Source: Corynebacterium sp.
Lineage (GTDB): Bacteria > Actinomycetota > Actinomycetes > Mycobacteriales > Mycobacteriaceae
Direction of reading: 5' to 3'
Length of the DNA: 64,000 nucleotides
NCBI RefSeq assembly: GCF_030532715.1
Contig: NZ_JAUNKO010000001.1
Span: 434,001-498,000, forward strand
The notes under the pieces were generated by a model. The model was not told the origin of the DNA. It was given only the letters and a program-made list of their open reading frames with translations, and ran no database searches. Both the position numbers and the translations under genes were made by a program. This document shows positions 45,708 to 53,470 of the stretch, one piece after another (position 1 is the stretch's first letter; every line of letters begins with the position of its first letter).

Positions 45708-46534
45708 CGCAACCTGGAAATGTGCAGCGCAAGGAAACCGATTTCCGCCTCGCTGAGCTTCGGATACTGCTGTGCAATCAGAAACTCCGCAACTATTTCC
45801 GCAACTCGCCACGACGCCGCCAGCGATTGCTGAATCACCGCGATCACCTCCACCGGTTCCCGGTCACACCGCCGACCTGAGGCGAAACCGGCAAGCAGAT
45901 AGCGCACGTGGGTAATAAACCTCGCGGTTCCCGCCGCTGCGGGATCAAGCCGCACCGCCAAATGCCGCTCCACAAGTTTGACAATCCCACCAATGTCTTG
46001 GGTCATGCGCACCGCCGAGGCAATACGATCGCACGTAAACTGGGCGCTGACCACATGCAACGCAAACGCCGTGGCCTCCGAAGGATGTATGTCCACCCCC
46101 AGGTCCGCCCGAATCACCTTGAGCGCAAACCTGCCAAACTCGTGTTCCTCCGGATACAACTGAGCCACCTCGAACGCCAACGGCACATCAATGTCTTGTC
46201 CGTCACGCGCCCTGCGCAACGCGAACGCCAAATGCTCCGCAAGCGGCAACAACATCGACACCGGGTTGAGCCCAAACCGATCCTGGGCGGCGATCACGAT
46301 CTTGCGGGCAACAGCCAACACGTCCGCCGGGATCAACGCCAACGCGTCCGCAATCTTCCCGGCGCGCTGCTGCGACTCCAGCACATAGGTTAACTGAATC
46401 CGCTCCGGCGGCACCTGCTGGCCCGGATTGACCCGAAACCCCACGCCTCGACCCGTCACGACCACACTACGCCCGTGGGCATCGATAGCCTCAACCACGT
46501 TGTTATTGCACCGACGCTTGAGCGTATACCCCAT
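45704..46534 (-). CDS. BglG/GlcT-type transcription antiterminator
   Basis: An RNA-binding antiterminator controlled by PTS phosphorylation. It is 276 residues from the ATG at 46534. The RNA-binding CAT domain is residues 1-55 (RRCNNNVVEAIDAHGRS, GRGVGF). Two PRD domains follow (about 70-170 and 180-276) with conserved His in LLPLAEHLAFAL, HPSEATAFALHV, VERHLAV and LALHISRL. It is the third gene of a PTS operon, one base after the IIA stop, and probably acts on the RAT element upstream of the IIBC gene. The combination of a glucose-family PTS with such a regulator recalls Bacillus GlcT. Confidence 0.9.
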   Translation of the reverse strand: MGYTLKRRCNNNVVEAIDAHGRSVVVTGRGVGFRVNPGQQVPPERIQLTYVLESQQRAGKIADALALIPADVLAVARKIVIAAQDRFGLNPVSMLLPLAEHLAFALRRARDGQDIDVPLAFEVAQLYPEEHEFGRFALKVIRADLGVDIHPSEATAFALHVVSAQFTCDRIASAVRMTQDIGGIVKLVERHLAVRLDPAAAGTARFITHVRYLLAGFASGRRCDREPVEVIAVIQQSLAASWRVAEIVAEFLIAQQYPKLSEAEIGFLALHISRLR

Positions 46535-46535
46535 A

Positions 46536-47036
46536 CTAGCGCTCCAGTTCGAGCACGTTTTCACCGAACGCGGCATCGAAACGGGGTTCGTTATGGGTCA
46601 TACCGGCAGCGTTTGTCACCAACACCATGGTGTCCAAACAGTCCACCGCCGAACGGATAGCGGCGGCGTTTTCGAGTTGCACCACGCCCTCGCCGCGATC
46701 CACATAATCCCCTTGAATGCGCAACGCCCGAAAGCCATTCCCTTTCAGATTGACCGTGTCCACTCCAATATGGACGAGGATCTCTACCCCCTCCGGGGTG
46801 CGAATCGAAAATGCGTGGCAGCTCGGCAACATCTGAAAAATCTGGCCAGTCACCGGCGCCACAATGACATCGTCTGCGGTATGCACCGCAAATCCGAAGC
46901 CCAATATCCTGCGGGAAAACACCGGGTCGGGCACTTGCTCGAGGGGAAACAACTCGCCACGCACGGGCGCCTGGATGCCCAACCTATTGCCCGCGGCAAG
47001 GCGTCGCCGTTTCCCAAAACCGAACAAACTAATCAT
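46536..47036 (-). CDS. PTS glucose-family EIIA component
   Basis: A 166-residue cytosolic phosphocarrier (EIIA-Glc type) passing phosphate from HPr to the IIB domain. The phosphorylated His is in ILVHIGVDTV (about residue 95); VAPVTGQIFQM (about residue 59) is the partner surface, where the second active-site His of the family would be expected in the strand region. The start at 47036 (MISLFGFGKRRRL) was chosen because it begins at the fold and overlaps the IIBC stop by 8 bases. Here IIA is a separate protein, while corynebacterial PtsG carries IIA fused. Confidence 0.88.
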   Translation of the reverse strand: MISLFGFGKRRRLAAGNRLGIQAPVRGELFPLEQVPDPVFSRRILGFGFAVHTADDVIVAPVTGQIFQMLPSCHAFSIRTPEGVEILVHIGVDTVNLKGNGFRALRIQGDYVDRGEGVVQLENAAAIRSAVDCLDTMVLVTNAAGMTHNEPRFDAAFGENVLELER

Positions 47037-48609
47037 CCAATCCAAGCAGCTCCGCAATCGCGTTTTTATAAAGCACTGCCTTTGCACCGTACACGGCCTG
47101 AATCCCTCCTGCTACATCCAGCACATCGGTAGCACCAAGCTTACGTAATTCCGTGCGATTCACGGCCGCCGAATCCTTCACGCTCACCCGCAACCGGGTA
47201 ATGCATGCGTCAATATCCTCGATGTTCTGTTCCCCGCCAAGAGCCTCGAGTACGCGTGCGGATTCCTCATAGAGTGCGTCACGTGGCAGCGCCTCCACAG
47301 CGGCCACGTCAAATAGATCCACGCTGGCTGGCTCCTTCGGCTCCGCTTCAACCTCATCCTCAAACCGCCCTGGGGTGGCCACATTGAACTTGGTGATGTA
47401 CCACCGGAACACCACGTAGTAAAGGGCAAACCAGAACACACCCACTGGGATCACATACATCCAGTGCGTTTTCTCATGGCCTTGGATGACGCCGAACAGC
47501 AGGTAATCGATCACACCCCCAGAGAAAGTATTACCGATGCGCACCTGAAGCACATCCGCGATGAGGAAACTCAAGCCATCAAACGCCGCGTGAATGAGAT
47601 ACAGCACCGGCGCCGTAAACAGGAACATAAACTCAAGCGGTTCGGTGATGCCGGTGACAAAACTCGTCACGGCAGCGCCCAGGAACAAACCAGCGAACTT
47701 AGCTCGGCGAGTGCGCGGGACACAGTGGTACATGGCCAGCGCAGCACCCGGCAAACCGAACATCATTGTGTCGAACCGCCCCGCGAAAAATCGGGTACCT
47801 TCCGTGAACAGGCCCTGGTGCGAGGAATCCGCAAGCTGCGCAAAGAAGATCTTCTGCGCGCCCACTACCTGCTCCCCCGCGACCTGTTCCACTCCCCCGA
47901 GCTCCGTGTACCAGAACATCGGGTAAATCGTGTGGTGCAAACCCACCGCGCCGGACAAACGCAACAAGAATCCGTACAGGAACGTGCCCAAGTACCCCAG
48001 CTTGGCCATCCCCTCGCCCGCGTTCACCAGTGCCATCTGAATCGGCGGCCATACCAAGAAAAATACCGCGCCCAGCAGGATCGCCGCACCGGCGGTGACT
48101 ATGGGCACGAACCTCGAGCCGCCGAAAAAGCCCAATGTGGGTGGCAATTGAATGTTATAAAACCGGTTGTGCAGATACACCGCCGCAGCGCCAATGGCGA
48201 GCGCGCCGATAATCCCAGTATCAATAGCTTCGCCGTCTGAGTTGAACACCTTCAGCAGCGAAGCCGTGGTGCCGGTCATGATCAGGTAGCCGACCACACC
48301 CGCGAGCGCGGCGGTGCCTTTGTCCCGCTGCGCCAAGCCGATGCACAACCCAGTGGACAGCAGAAGTGCCAGATTGGCGAACACCACGGAGCCGGCGTCG
48401 CTCATCACCTGAAACACGCCCTGGGCGAATGGGTGATCCAATACCGGGTACGCTGCAACGGTAGTCGGATTGCTGAGTGCCCCACCAATACCCAATAACA
48501 AACCCGCCGCCGGCAAAATAGCAATCGGAAGCATAAAGGCCTTACCGACCTTCTGCATGGTTTTAAACGCCGCGCCCTTCCGCGCCGGGCTCGCAGCCTT
48601 CTGCGTCAT
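47029..48609 (-). CDS. PTS glucose/N-acetylglucosamine-family EIIBC component
   Basis: A 526-residue membrane permease with a C-terminal phosphoryl-transfer domain. IIC (about residues 1-390) has about ten spans, with MLPIAILPAAGLLLGIGGAL near the N-terminus and the sugar-site motif GITEPLEFMFLF. IIB (about 440-526) has the phosphocysteine in DIDACITRLRVSV. The start at 48609 is preceded by AGGGGATGATTGCT; the ATG at 48627 has no ribosome-binding site. Sequence alone does not separate glucose, GlcNAc and related sugars. The gene is first in the IIBC-IIA-antiterminator operon and lies behind a RAT element. Confidence 0.92.
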   Translation of the reverse strand: MTQKAASPARKGAAFKTMQKVGKAFMLPIAILPAAGLLLGIGGALSNPTTVAAYPVLDHPFAQGVFQVMSDAGSVVFANLALLLSTGLCIGLAQRDKGTAALAGVVGYLIMTGTTASLLKVFNSDGEAIDTGIIGALAIGAAAVYLHNRFYNIQLPPTLGFFGGSRFVPIVTAGAAILLGAVFFLVWPPIQMALVNAGEGMAKLGYLGTFLYGFLLRLSGAVGLHHTIYPMFWYTELGGVEQVAGEQVVGAQKIFFAQLADSSHQGLFTEGTRFFAGRFDTMMFGLPGAALAMYHCVPRTRRAKFAGLFLGAAVTSFVTGITEPLEFMFLFTAPVLYLIHAAFDGLSFLIADVLQVRIGNTFSGGVIDYLLFGVIQGHEKTHWMYVIPVGVFWFALYYVVFRWYITKFNVATPGRFEDEVEAEPKEPASVDLFDVAAVEALPRDALYEESARVLEALGGEQNIEDIDACITRLRVSVKDSAAVNRTELRKLGATDVLDVAGGIQAVYGAKAVLYKNAIAELLGLDD

Positions 48610-48653
48610 AGCAATCATCCCCTTCATCGTTGGGAATCGATAGCCTCATGCTC

Positions 48654-48710
48654 AGGTTTTGCTTCCGCACGCACATACGCATTGCTGCGCGGCCACGGAA
48701 TAACAATCCC
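48654..48710 (-). promoter_or_regulatory. RAT (ribonucleic antiterminator) element of the PTS operon
   Basis: Read on the minus strand: GGGATTGTTATTCCG, a 28-base insert, then CGGAAGCAAAACCT. GGATTGTTA and GCAAAACC are the canonical RAT arms bound by BglG/LicT-type proteins, and TTCCG/CGGAA close the stem. The insert contains a hairpin GCGCA-GCAA-TGCGT (48677-48690) with a GNRA loop, so this RAT is nearly twice the usual 30 nt. It lies 45 bases before the IIBC start. A U-tract terminator is not obvious. Confidence 0.6.
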
Positions 48711-48855
48711 GATGACTTTTCCGTATAAAATTTTCCCCTTGTCTACCCCTAAGATTAGGCAACGACAAAGGGAAAAACAACAACCCACAAGGCCGCAACG
48801 TGGAAACGTAGCCCGCGCAGACTCCCCCTCGATCAGATCCGGTGGCCGATAAATC

Positions 48856-49050
48856 CTAGCGCTCGAAAATCACCATGATGCCTTCCACGCCGCCGGGACC
48901 GATGCGGCCTTTCACGTCCGTGGCAGTGATGGTTTTCAGCACCCAGCCTTGGGCCGCGTGCTCGTTCAGTAGCTTCTCCAACTTCTTGCCCGAGACTTTT
49001 CCGCCAATAAGCCCTTCGCGCATTTCCACAACTTTGTATTCAGTAGCCAT
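48856..49050 (-). CDS. DUF4177 family protein
   Basis: A 64-residue protein that matches DUF4177 in size and pattern: TEYKVVEMREGLIGGKV at the start, LEKLLNEHAAQGWVLK (the conserved NxxxxxGW segment) and a C-terminal IMVIFER strand. The ATG at 49050 is preceded by TTGGGGGC; an upstream in-frame start adds ten residues without support. A small cytosolic fold of unknown role, solitary here. Confidence 0.85.
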   Translation of the reverse strand: MATEYKVVEMREGLIGGKVSGKKLEKLLNEHAAQGWVLKTITATDVKGRIGPGGVEGIMVIFER

Positions 49051-49124
49051 GCCCCCAAGGTACCGGAGCGATCGTACCAACCCGGGTCAGCAAGATAGCT
49101 TGGTGTCTGAAATAATCGATATTC

Positions 49125-50198
49125 GTGTCCATCTTGCGTTCCGTGTATAACCGTGCCGTCACCCGGTTTTCGCGTATGCCTAACGCCTCTGGCCGAATCG
49201 AACTGTTGCTCAGCACGCTGCACCATCACGGAATCCGCACCCTCCCGTTCCCGGCCGTGTTCCGCAACGACGCCGTCTACCTCCCGCCCGCAACCAGCAC
49301 CTACCCCGCGGCGCGCCTCGCACGGCGCAGCCTTGATGCGGCCACCGGCATCGAACGCTGGTGGATCGAATCCCCGGCGATGCGCCGCGAAGTGCAGGTG
49401 CAAATCCTACGACTCGGTGACCCGAACATTTCCGCGCCCACGCTGTTATTACTGGATGGTTCCTCCGCGCCAACCGACAACGGCTGGATTGGGGAGGGAC
49501 ACATCGCGGACACGCTCACGGGGGAACACGCGGTCGTCGTCATGCCCACGGAAGCCAGCGGCTCACACTACGCGGACTGGCGCGACGCCGACCCGCTGCT
49601 CGGCCGAATGAAGTGGGAAACGTTTCTCTGCACCGAACTGTTGAGCGTATTGCAGCTCCCGGAAAACGGGTTGAACACTAACGGAGTGCGCATCATCGGC
49701 GGGCTATCAATGGGCGCCGGTGCCGCCGTCCGCCTCGCGAACACACACCCGAATCTCTTCCACGGCGTCATCGGAATTTCGGGTTGCTATTCCACTACGG
49801 ACCCCGTCGGCTGGGAGTACCACAACGCCATCACCCGGTGCGTCGGCGGCAACACGCGCCACCTTTGGGACGCCGAAACCCGCGCGCGTGCGGACGTCGC
49901 CCGCAACCCTGAGGGCCTTAGAAACACCGCCGTCTACCTTTTCACCGCCGACGGCCGCATCACCGACCGTGACCTTCAATTTCACACCAACCGACCGTTT
50001 CAGGAATTACTGGGCGCCGTATTGCTCGAATTCGCCTCCTGGTGCTGCACCGAGCGTCTCGACGCCGCGATGAGCGCCGCCGGCATGCAAAACTACCGCG
50101 TGGTCTACCAACGCGGCGGCGTCCACGATTGGATCTACTGCGCCGAACAACTCCGCGCCGGGTGGGACTGGATCATGCCGCGCATCACGCCTGCCTGA
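49125..50198 (+). CDS. antigen-85/corynomycolyltransferase-like esterase without visible signal peptide
   Basis: A 357-residue alpha/beta hydrolase of the esterase D/Ag85 family. Seen: MKWETFLCTELLSVL (Ag85 KWETFL block), VVVMPTEASGSHYADW, the nucleophile elbow GGLSMGAGAA (Ser about residue 194) and GGVHDWIYCAEQL with the catalytic His (about 336). Known corynomycolyltransferases are exported, but this frame begins with MSILRSVYNRAVTRFSRM, which has no hydrophobic core. Either the true start lies elsewhere or the enzyme is cytosolic. The GTG start has no good ribosome-binding site. It overlaps the convergent giant gene by 14 bases. Confidence 0.82.
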   Translation: MSILRSVYNRAVTRFSRMPNASGRIELLLSTLHHHGIRTLPFPAVFRNDAVYLPPATSTYPAARLARRSLDAATGIERWWIESPAMRREVQVQILRLGDPNISAPTLLLLDGSSAPTDNGWIGEGHIADTLTGEHAVVVMPTEASGSHYADWRDADPLLGRMKWETFLCTELLSVLQLPENGLNTNGVRIIGGLSMGAGAAVRLANTHPNLFHGVIGISGCYSTTDPVGWEYHNAITRCVGGNTRHLWDAETRARADVARNPEGLRNTAVYLFTADGRITDRDLQFHTNRPFQELLGAVLLEFASWCCTERLDAAMSAAGMQNYRVVYQRGGVHDWIYCAEQLRAGWDWIMPRITPA

Positions 50199-53100
50199 GC
50201 AGCTCCGCAAGCTCATCGTCGTTGCGGTTGCGCAACCGACGCACAGCCTGGCGGCGCGGGGCGTCGGCAGGCAACCCGAGGGCAAGGTTGATCGCGGCGA
50301 AAGCCTCGTCCTCGGTGTCGGCCTCGATGGCCATAGCGTTCAACAGGGCGGCCAGCCCCCGAAGGCCATCCTGGGCAGGCAGCGCCGGCAGTACATCGAA
50401 CTCGTCGGCGAAGACGAACCAGACGCGGTCGCCGGCCTTCGCATCCATCGGCTCGAGAAACCTGCGAATGGTACTCAGCGAACAATTCACCCGCCCCCAC
50501 CGCAACGTCTGCGGCCCCAGGCGGCTCGGCACCTCGAACGGTTCGTTGAACTCCAACCCGTAGAGCGCCGCAACGCCAAGGGGCACCGCGCTGCCCGAGC
50601 CTCGTAAATGATCGTCGGTCACCGTCACCAGCAGCATCCAAGCATCATCGTGGAAATACATGCCTTTCGAATCCTCTGGCGTGCGATCATTCACCGGAGT
50701 CTCGGTGTTCACGCGCACGATACCGTCCTCCAGGATGTACTCCGGCCCAGACACATAGAATCCAACCGAATGTTTGGAAATGCCGAAGCGTTTCGCCTCC
50801 TCCTTAAGCTGTTCCAGGGGAACCTCGCCGCCGTTTTCCTCGATGCGCTGCAACAAAAAGTCGGATAGATTCGTCCACTCCTGCAACCCCCATTCCTTCA
50901 GCGCCCAGGTATCCATTGCCGATCGCACAAAGATCTCACTACGCCCGAGAACATTGACAATGGAACCCCGGCTACGGTCCGATATCAGCGCGTGCAGCTG
51001 GTCAGTGGTCATGGGCGAACCATGCAACGCGAGCTCCACCGCCACCCGATCCAAAATCGAACTCTTCGGCGGAAGCAGGAACGGCCCGCGGCGGATATAA
51101 CCCAATTGCTCCGTGCAATAGTCGGAAATACGTTCGGGGCTACCGCCGGGGAAATGCTCCAACACGGCAGTGACCAGCTGCTGCTCCTGCAGCACCCCAT
51201 TATGATCGACCGCACCCTTGGCGCATTCCTCGACCACAGACTCGAAATTGTCAAACAAGAGCCAGCCATCGGAGATGCGCCATTGCACCACGCGCCCCTG
51301 CGCGAACTCCACGCCAGGTTGGCCATACACCCACGTTAAAATTTCCAGCAGATTTCGTCCCGTGTCGGGTTTGATCCGCGCCGCCAAACCAGGAATCAAA
51401 TCAAACGCGGTGTCTAAACTTGCGCAGGGCGAAAAGGCGGCAGCGCAGGCGCTCACCACGGTTTCGCACGCCGGGGCATCAGCGCGAAGCTCTTTGAGCA
51501 ACGCGGCCTCGAGCTGGCGTATCCGCTCACGCGTAATGCCAAAACGGTCACCGAGTTCCTGGAGGTGCTCGGCTCCCGTGGCGCGGCCAGCGATAATTGC
51601 GGCGCGGCGCTTCGCGTCGGTGCGCAACAACGCACCGATCTCCGCGACGGCCTGGGCAATCAACCGATCCCCCGGCTTCGTTGCGGCCGCCAATTGGTGG
51701 CCCAGGCGCTCCGGCACCGCCAACTGCGCCACGTAAACCTGTTCCAAATCTGGCCAATGCCCCAAAAGGTCAAGCCAGCCAGCCGCGAGATCCATGGTGG
51801 CACTGGGCTGAATCGCGGCGTCGTCAAGCTGGCCGACCCCTGCGAGCACCGCGGCGTCGATAACGGACCACACAGCCGCTTGGACAACCCCTTCGATCCG
51901 CACGGGGCCAAAACCTGGAAGTTCGGCGAGCGCAGCAACGGAAGCAGCAAGAGGCTCTGGGAAACGTCTCAGCCAGGTTTGCACAGAGGTACTGTTCGGA
52001 TCAAGTCCGTCGGGCAACACCGCATCATCCACATACGGCGACATTTCCGCGAGCGGCGTTTCCGGATACTCCGCGATCCAACACTTCGCAACCTCCGGCA
52101 CCGTGTCCACCTCCGGGGAACACCACGGGAACAACTGCGCGATGTCCGGAGTCGGCCCCGCGTCCCCCGAGGTTGGGTGTTCGCGAGCTGCATCCGCGGG
52201 CAGCAATGGATCCAACAGCGCCGCGAAAGTGCGTTCGGTAACGATGGGGATTTCCAGTTCCTCGGCGGCGTCGAGAAGCCCCGCGGAATTGTGCGGCGCG
52301 TTCGTAATCACCACCACCGTACGCTGGTCAATACCGCCAATGGTGAGCCCCGCGAGCTTAGCGTGGCGCTGCCAGGTTTCGCGGGTCAGCGCGAGCGGAC
52401 CAAGGAAACACACGTGATCGCCGGATCGCAGCTGCAACGACTCCGCGATCCCGTTGCTTTCCGCCGGCGGCACCACCCCAAGTTGCTCGGCGAGTTGCGG
52501 CATGTCCGGATGGTGGCCGTCGCGAACCACCATACGAGCGAACAGGATTTCGTGCAGTGCGCGGACGTCAGCAACGCTCAAATTGTGTCTCGCTGCGGAC
52601 TGCAACATCTCCGCCTGCTGCCGCGCAGTAAGCGCCCCCAACGACAGCGCCGACACCAACTCTTTGAGGTAGGCTGCCCGCTCGGCGGCGACGCTAGGAT
52701 CGTCAATAGTTTCGTAGCGTCGGAGGGTCTCCGCTCGCTGTCGCGTCTGCGTTTCAGACGGCTGGGCTGGCTCCGGGCGGGGCACGAGATCGATGCCGGA
52801 ATCGTCAAGGCTATCCAGCTGCGCGTCGGTGAATTGCACCGGCGTTGCGGCCGTGAGCTCCTCGTGAGCGGCCGGCAACATTGCAGCAAGCAATGCCGCA
52901 CTCCCCACCGCCTTACCGAGCGCTCCCGCAGCGGGCCACGCCGGCGCGCCGCTGGCACGAAGGCAGGCGACCAGGTCCTCGCTGGCGATGGCGAGGTATT
53001 GCTTGCTCAAGGCAAGCGTGCTTACCCCGCCGACGTCTTGATCAAGCTGAACACCTAACCGCGCAAATTCACGGACCAGCCAAGTATTTACGCGTTCGAG

Positions 53101-53367
53101 ATCATGCGCCACGAGTATACGCCCACGCAACAATTCGGCCAGGTTGCGTGCAATGTAATCGAAATAGGGCGCGTCTTGGACATCTTTCCGCGCGATGTGA
53201 TGCTCGTTCGAATTGTTAAACTCTCGGTCCGGATCTACTAAAGTCTCCCACGTTTGCTCAATCGCACCATGCGAATCTAGAAGCACCACCCCGATTTCTA
53301 AAACGCGATCCGAATCGCCTAATCCTGTTGTTTCGAAATCGAGGGCAGCAAACATAGGAGCATTCAT
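50185..53367 (-). CDS. giant paralogue 2: DEDDh exonuclease-like, TerB-like, BRCT, sigma4-like HTH, HARE-like
   Basis: 1060 residues from the ATG at 53367, chosen because GAGTGGGTGGT precedes it. Layout as in paralogue 1: DnaQ-like fold about 1-165, no TEVF linker, TerB-like about 225-298, BRCT about 314-390 (DHVCFLGPLALTRETW), AELPGFGPVRIEG hairpin region 481-493, HTH FGITRERIRQLEAALLKEL 609-627, HARE-type winged helix about 772-826 (SPMTTDQLHALI, DTWALKEWG), C-terminal domain 903-1060 (LRGSG, PSRLGPQTLRW, NLALGLPADAPRR). ExoI AALDFETTGLG keeps both acids, ExoII VAHDLERVNTWL lacks its Asp, and ExoIII is lost. It lies in tandem with paralogue 3, 103 bases apart. Not recognised as a characterised family. 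Confidence 0.9.
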   Translation of the reverse strand: MNAPMFAALDFETTGLGDSDRVLEIGVVLLDSHGAIEQTWETLVDPDREFNNSNEHHIARKDVQDAPYFDYIARNLAELLRGRILVAHDLERVNTWLVREFARLGVQLDQDVGGVSTLALSKQYLAIASEDLVACLRASGAPAWPAAGALGKAVGSAALLAAMLPAAHEELTAATPVQFTDAQLDSLDDSGIDLVPRPEPAQPSETQTRQRAETLRRYETIDDPSVAAERAAYLKELVSALSLGALTARQQAEMLQSAARHNLSVADVRALHEILFARMVVRDGHHPDMPQLAEQLGVVPPAESNGIAESLQLRSGDHVCFLGPLALTRETWQRHAKLAGLTIGGIDQRTVVVITNAPHNSAGLLDAAEELEIPIVTERTFAALLDPLLPADAAREHPTSGDAGPTPDIAQLFPWCSPEVDTVPEVAKCWIAEYPETPLAEMSPYVDDAVLPDGLDPNSTSVQTWLRRFPEPLAASVAALAELPGFGPVRIEGVVQAAVWSVIDAAVLAGVGQLDDAAIQPSATMDLAAGWLDLLGHWPDLEQVYVAQLAVPERLGHQLAAATKPGDRLIAQAVAEIGALLRTDAKRRAAIIAGRATGAEHLQELGDRFGITRERIRQLEAALLKELRADAPACETVVSACAAAFSPCASLDTAFDLIPGLAARIKPDTGRNLLEILTWVYGQPGVEFAQGRVVQWRISDGWLLFDNFESVVEECAKGAVDHNGVLQEQQLVTAVLEHFPGGSPERISDYCTEQLGYIRRGPFLLPPKSSILDRVAVELALHGSPMTTDQLHALISDRSRGSIVNVLGRSEIFVRSAMDTWALKEWGLQEWTNLSDFLLQRIEENGGEVPLEQLKEEAKRFGISKHSVGFYVSGPEYILEDGIVRVNTETPVNDRTPEDSKGMYFHDDAWMLLVTVTDDHLRGSGSAVPLGVAALYGLEFNEPFEVPSRLGPQTLRWGRVNCSLSTIRRFLEPMDAKAGDRVWFVFADEFDVLPALPAQDGLRGLAALLNAMAIEADTEDEAFAAINLALGLPADAPRRQAVRRLRNRNDDELAELLRQA

Positions 53368-53470
53368 ACCACCCACTCTAGAGTGCACAATTCAAATCAC
53401 TGAAGACGGACACAAGGAAGTATCTAGTTTCAGTTACAACAAAATCATTGTTTACACCCGCACAAATCCG

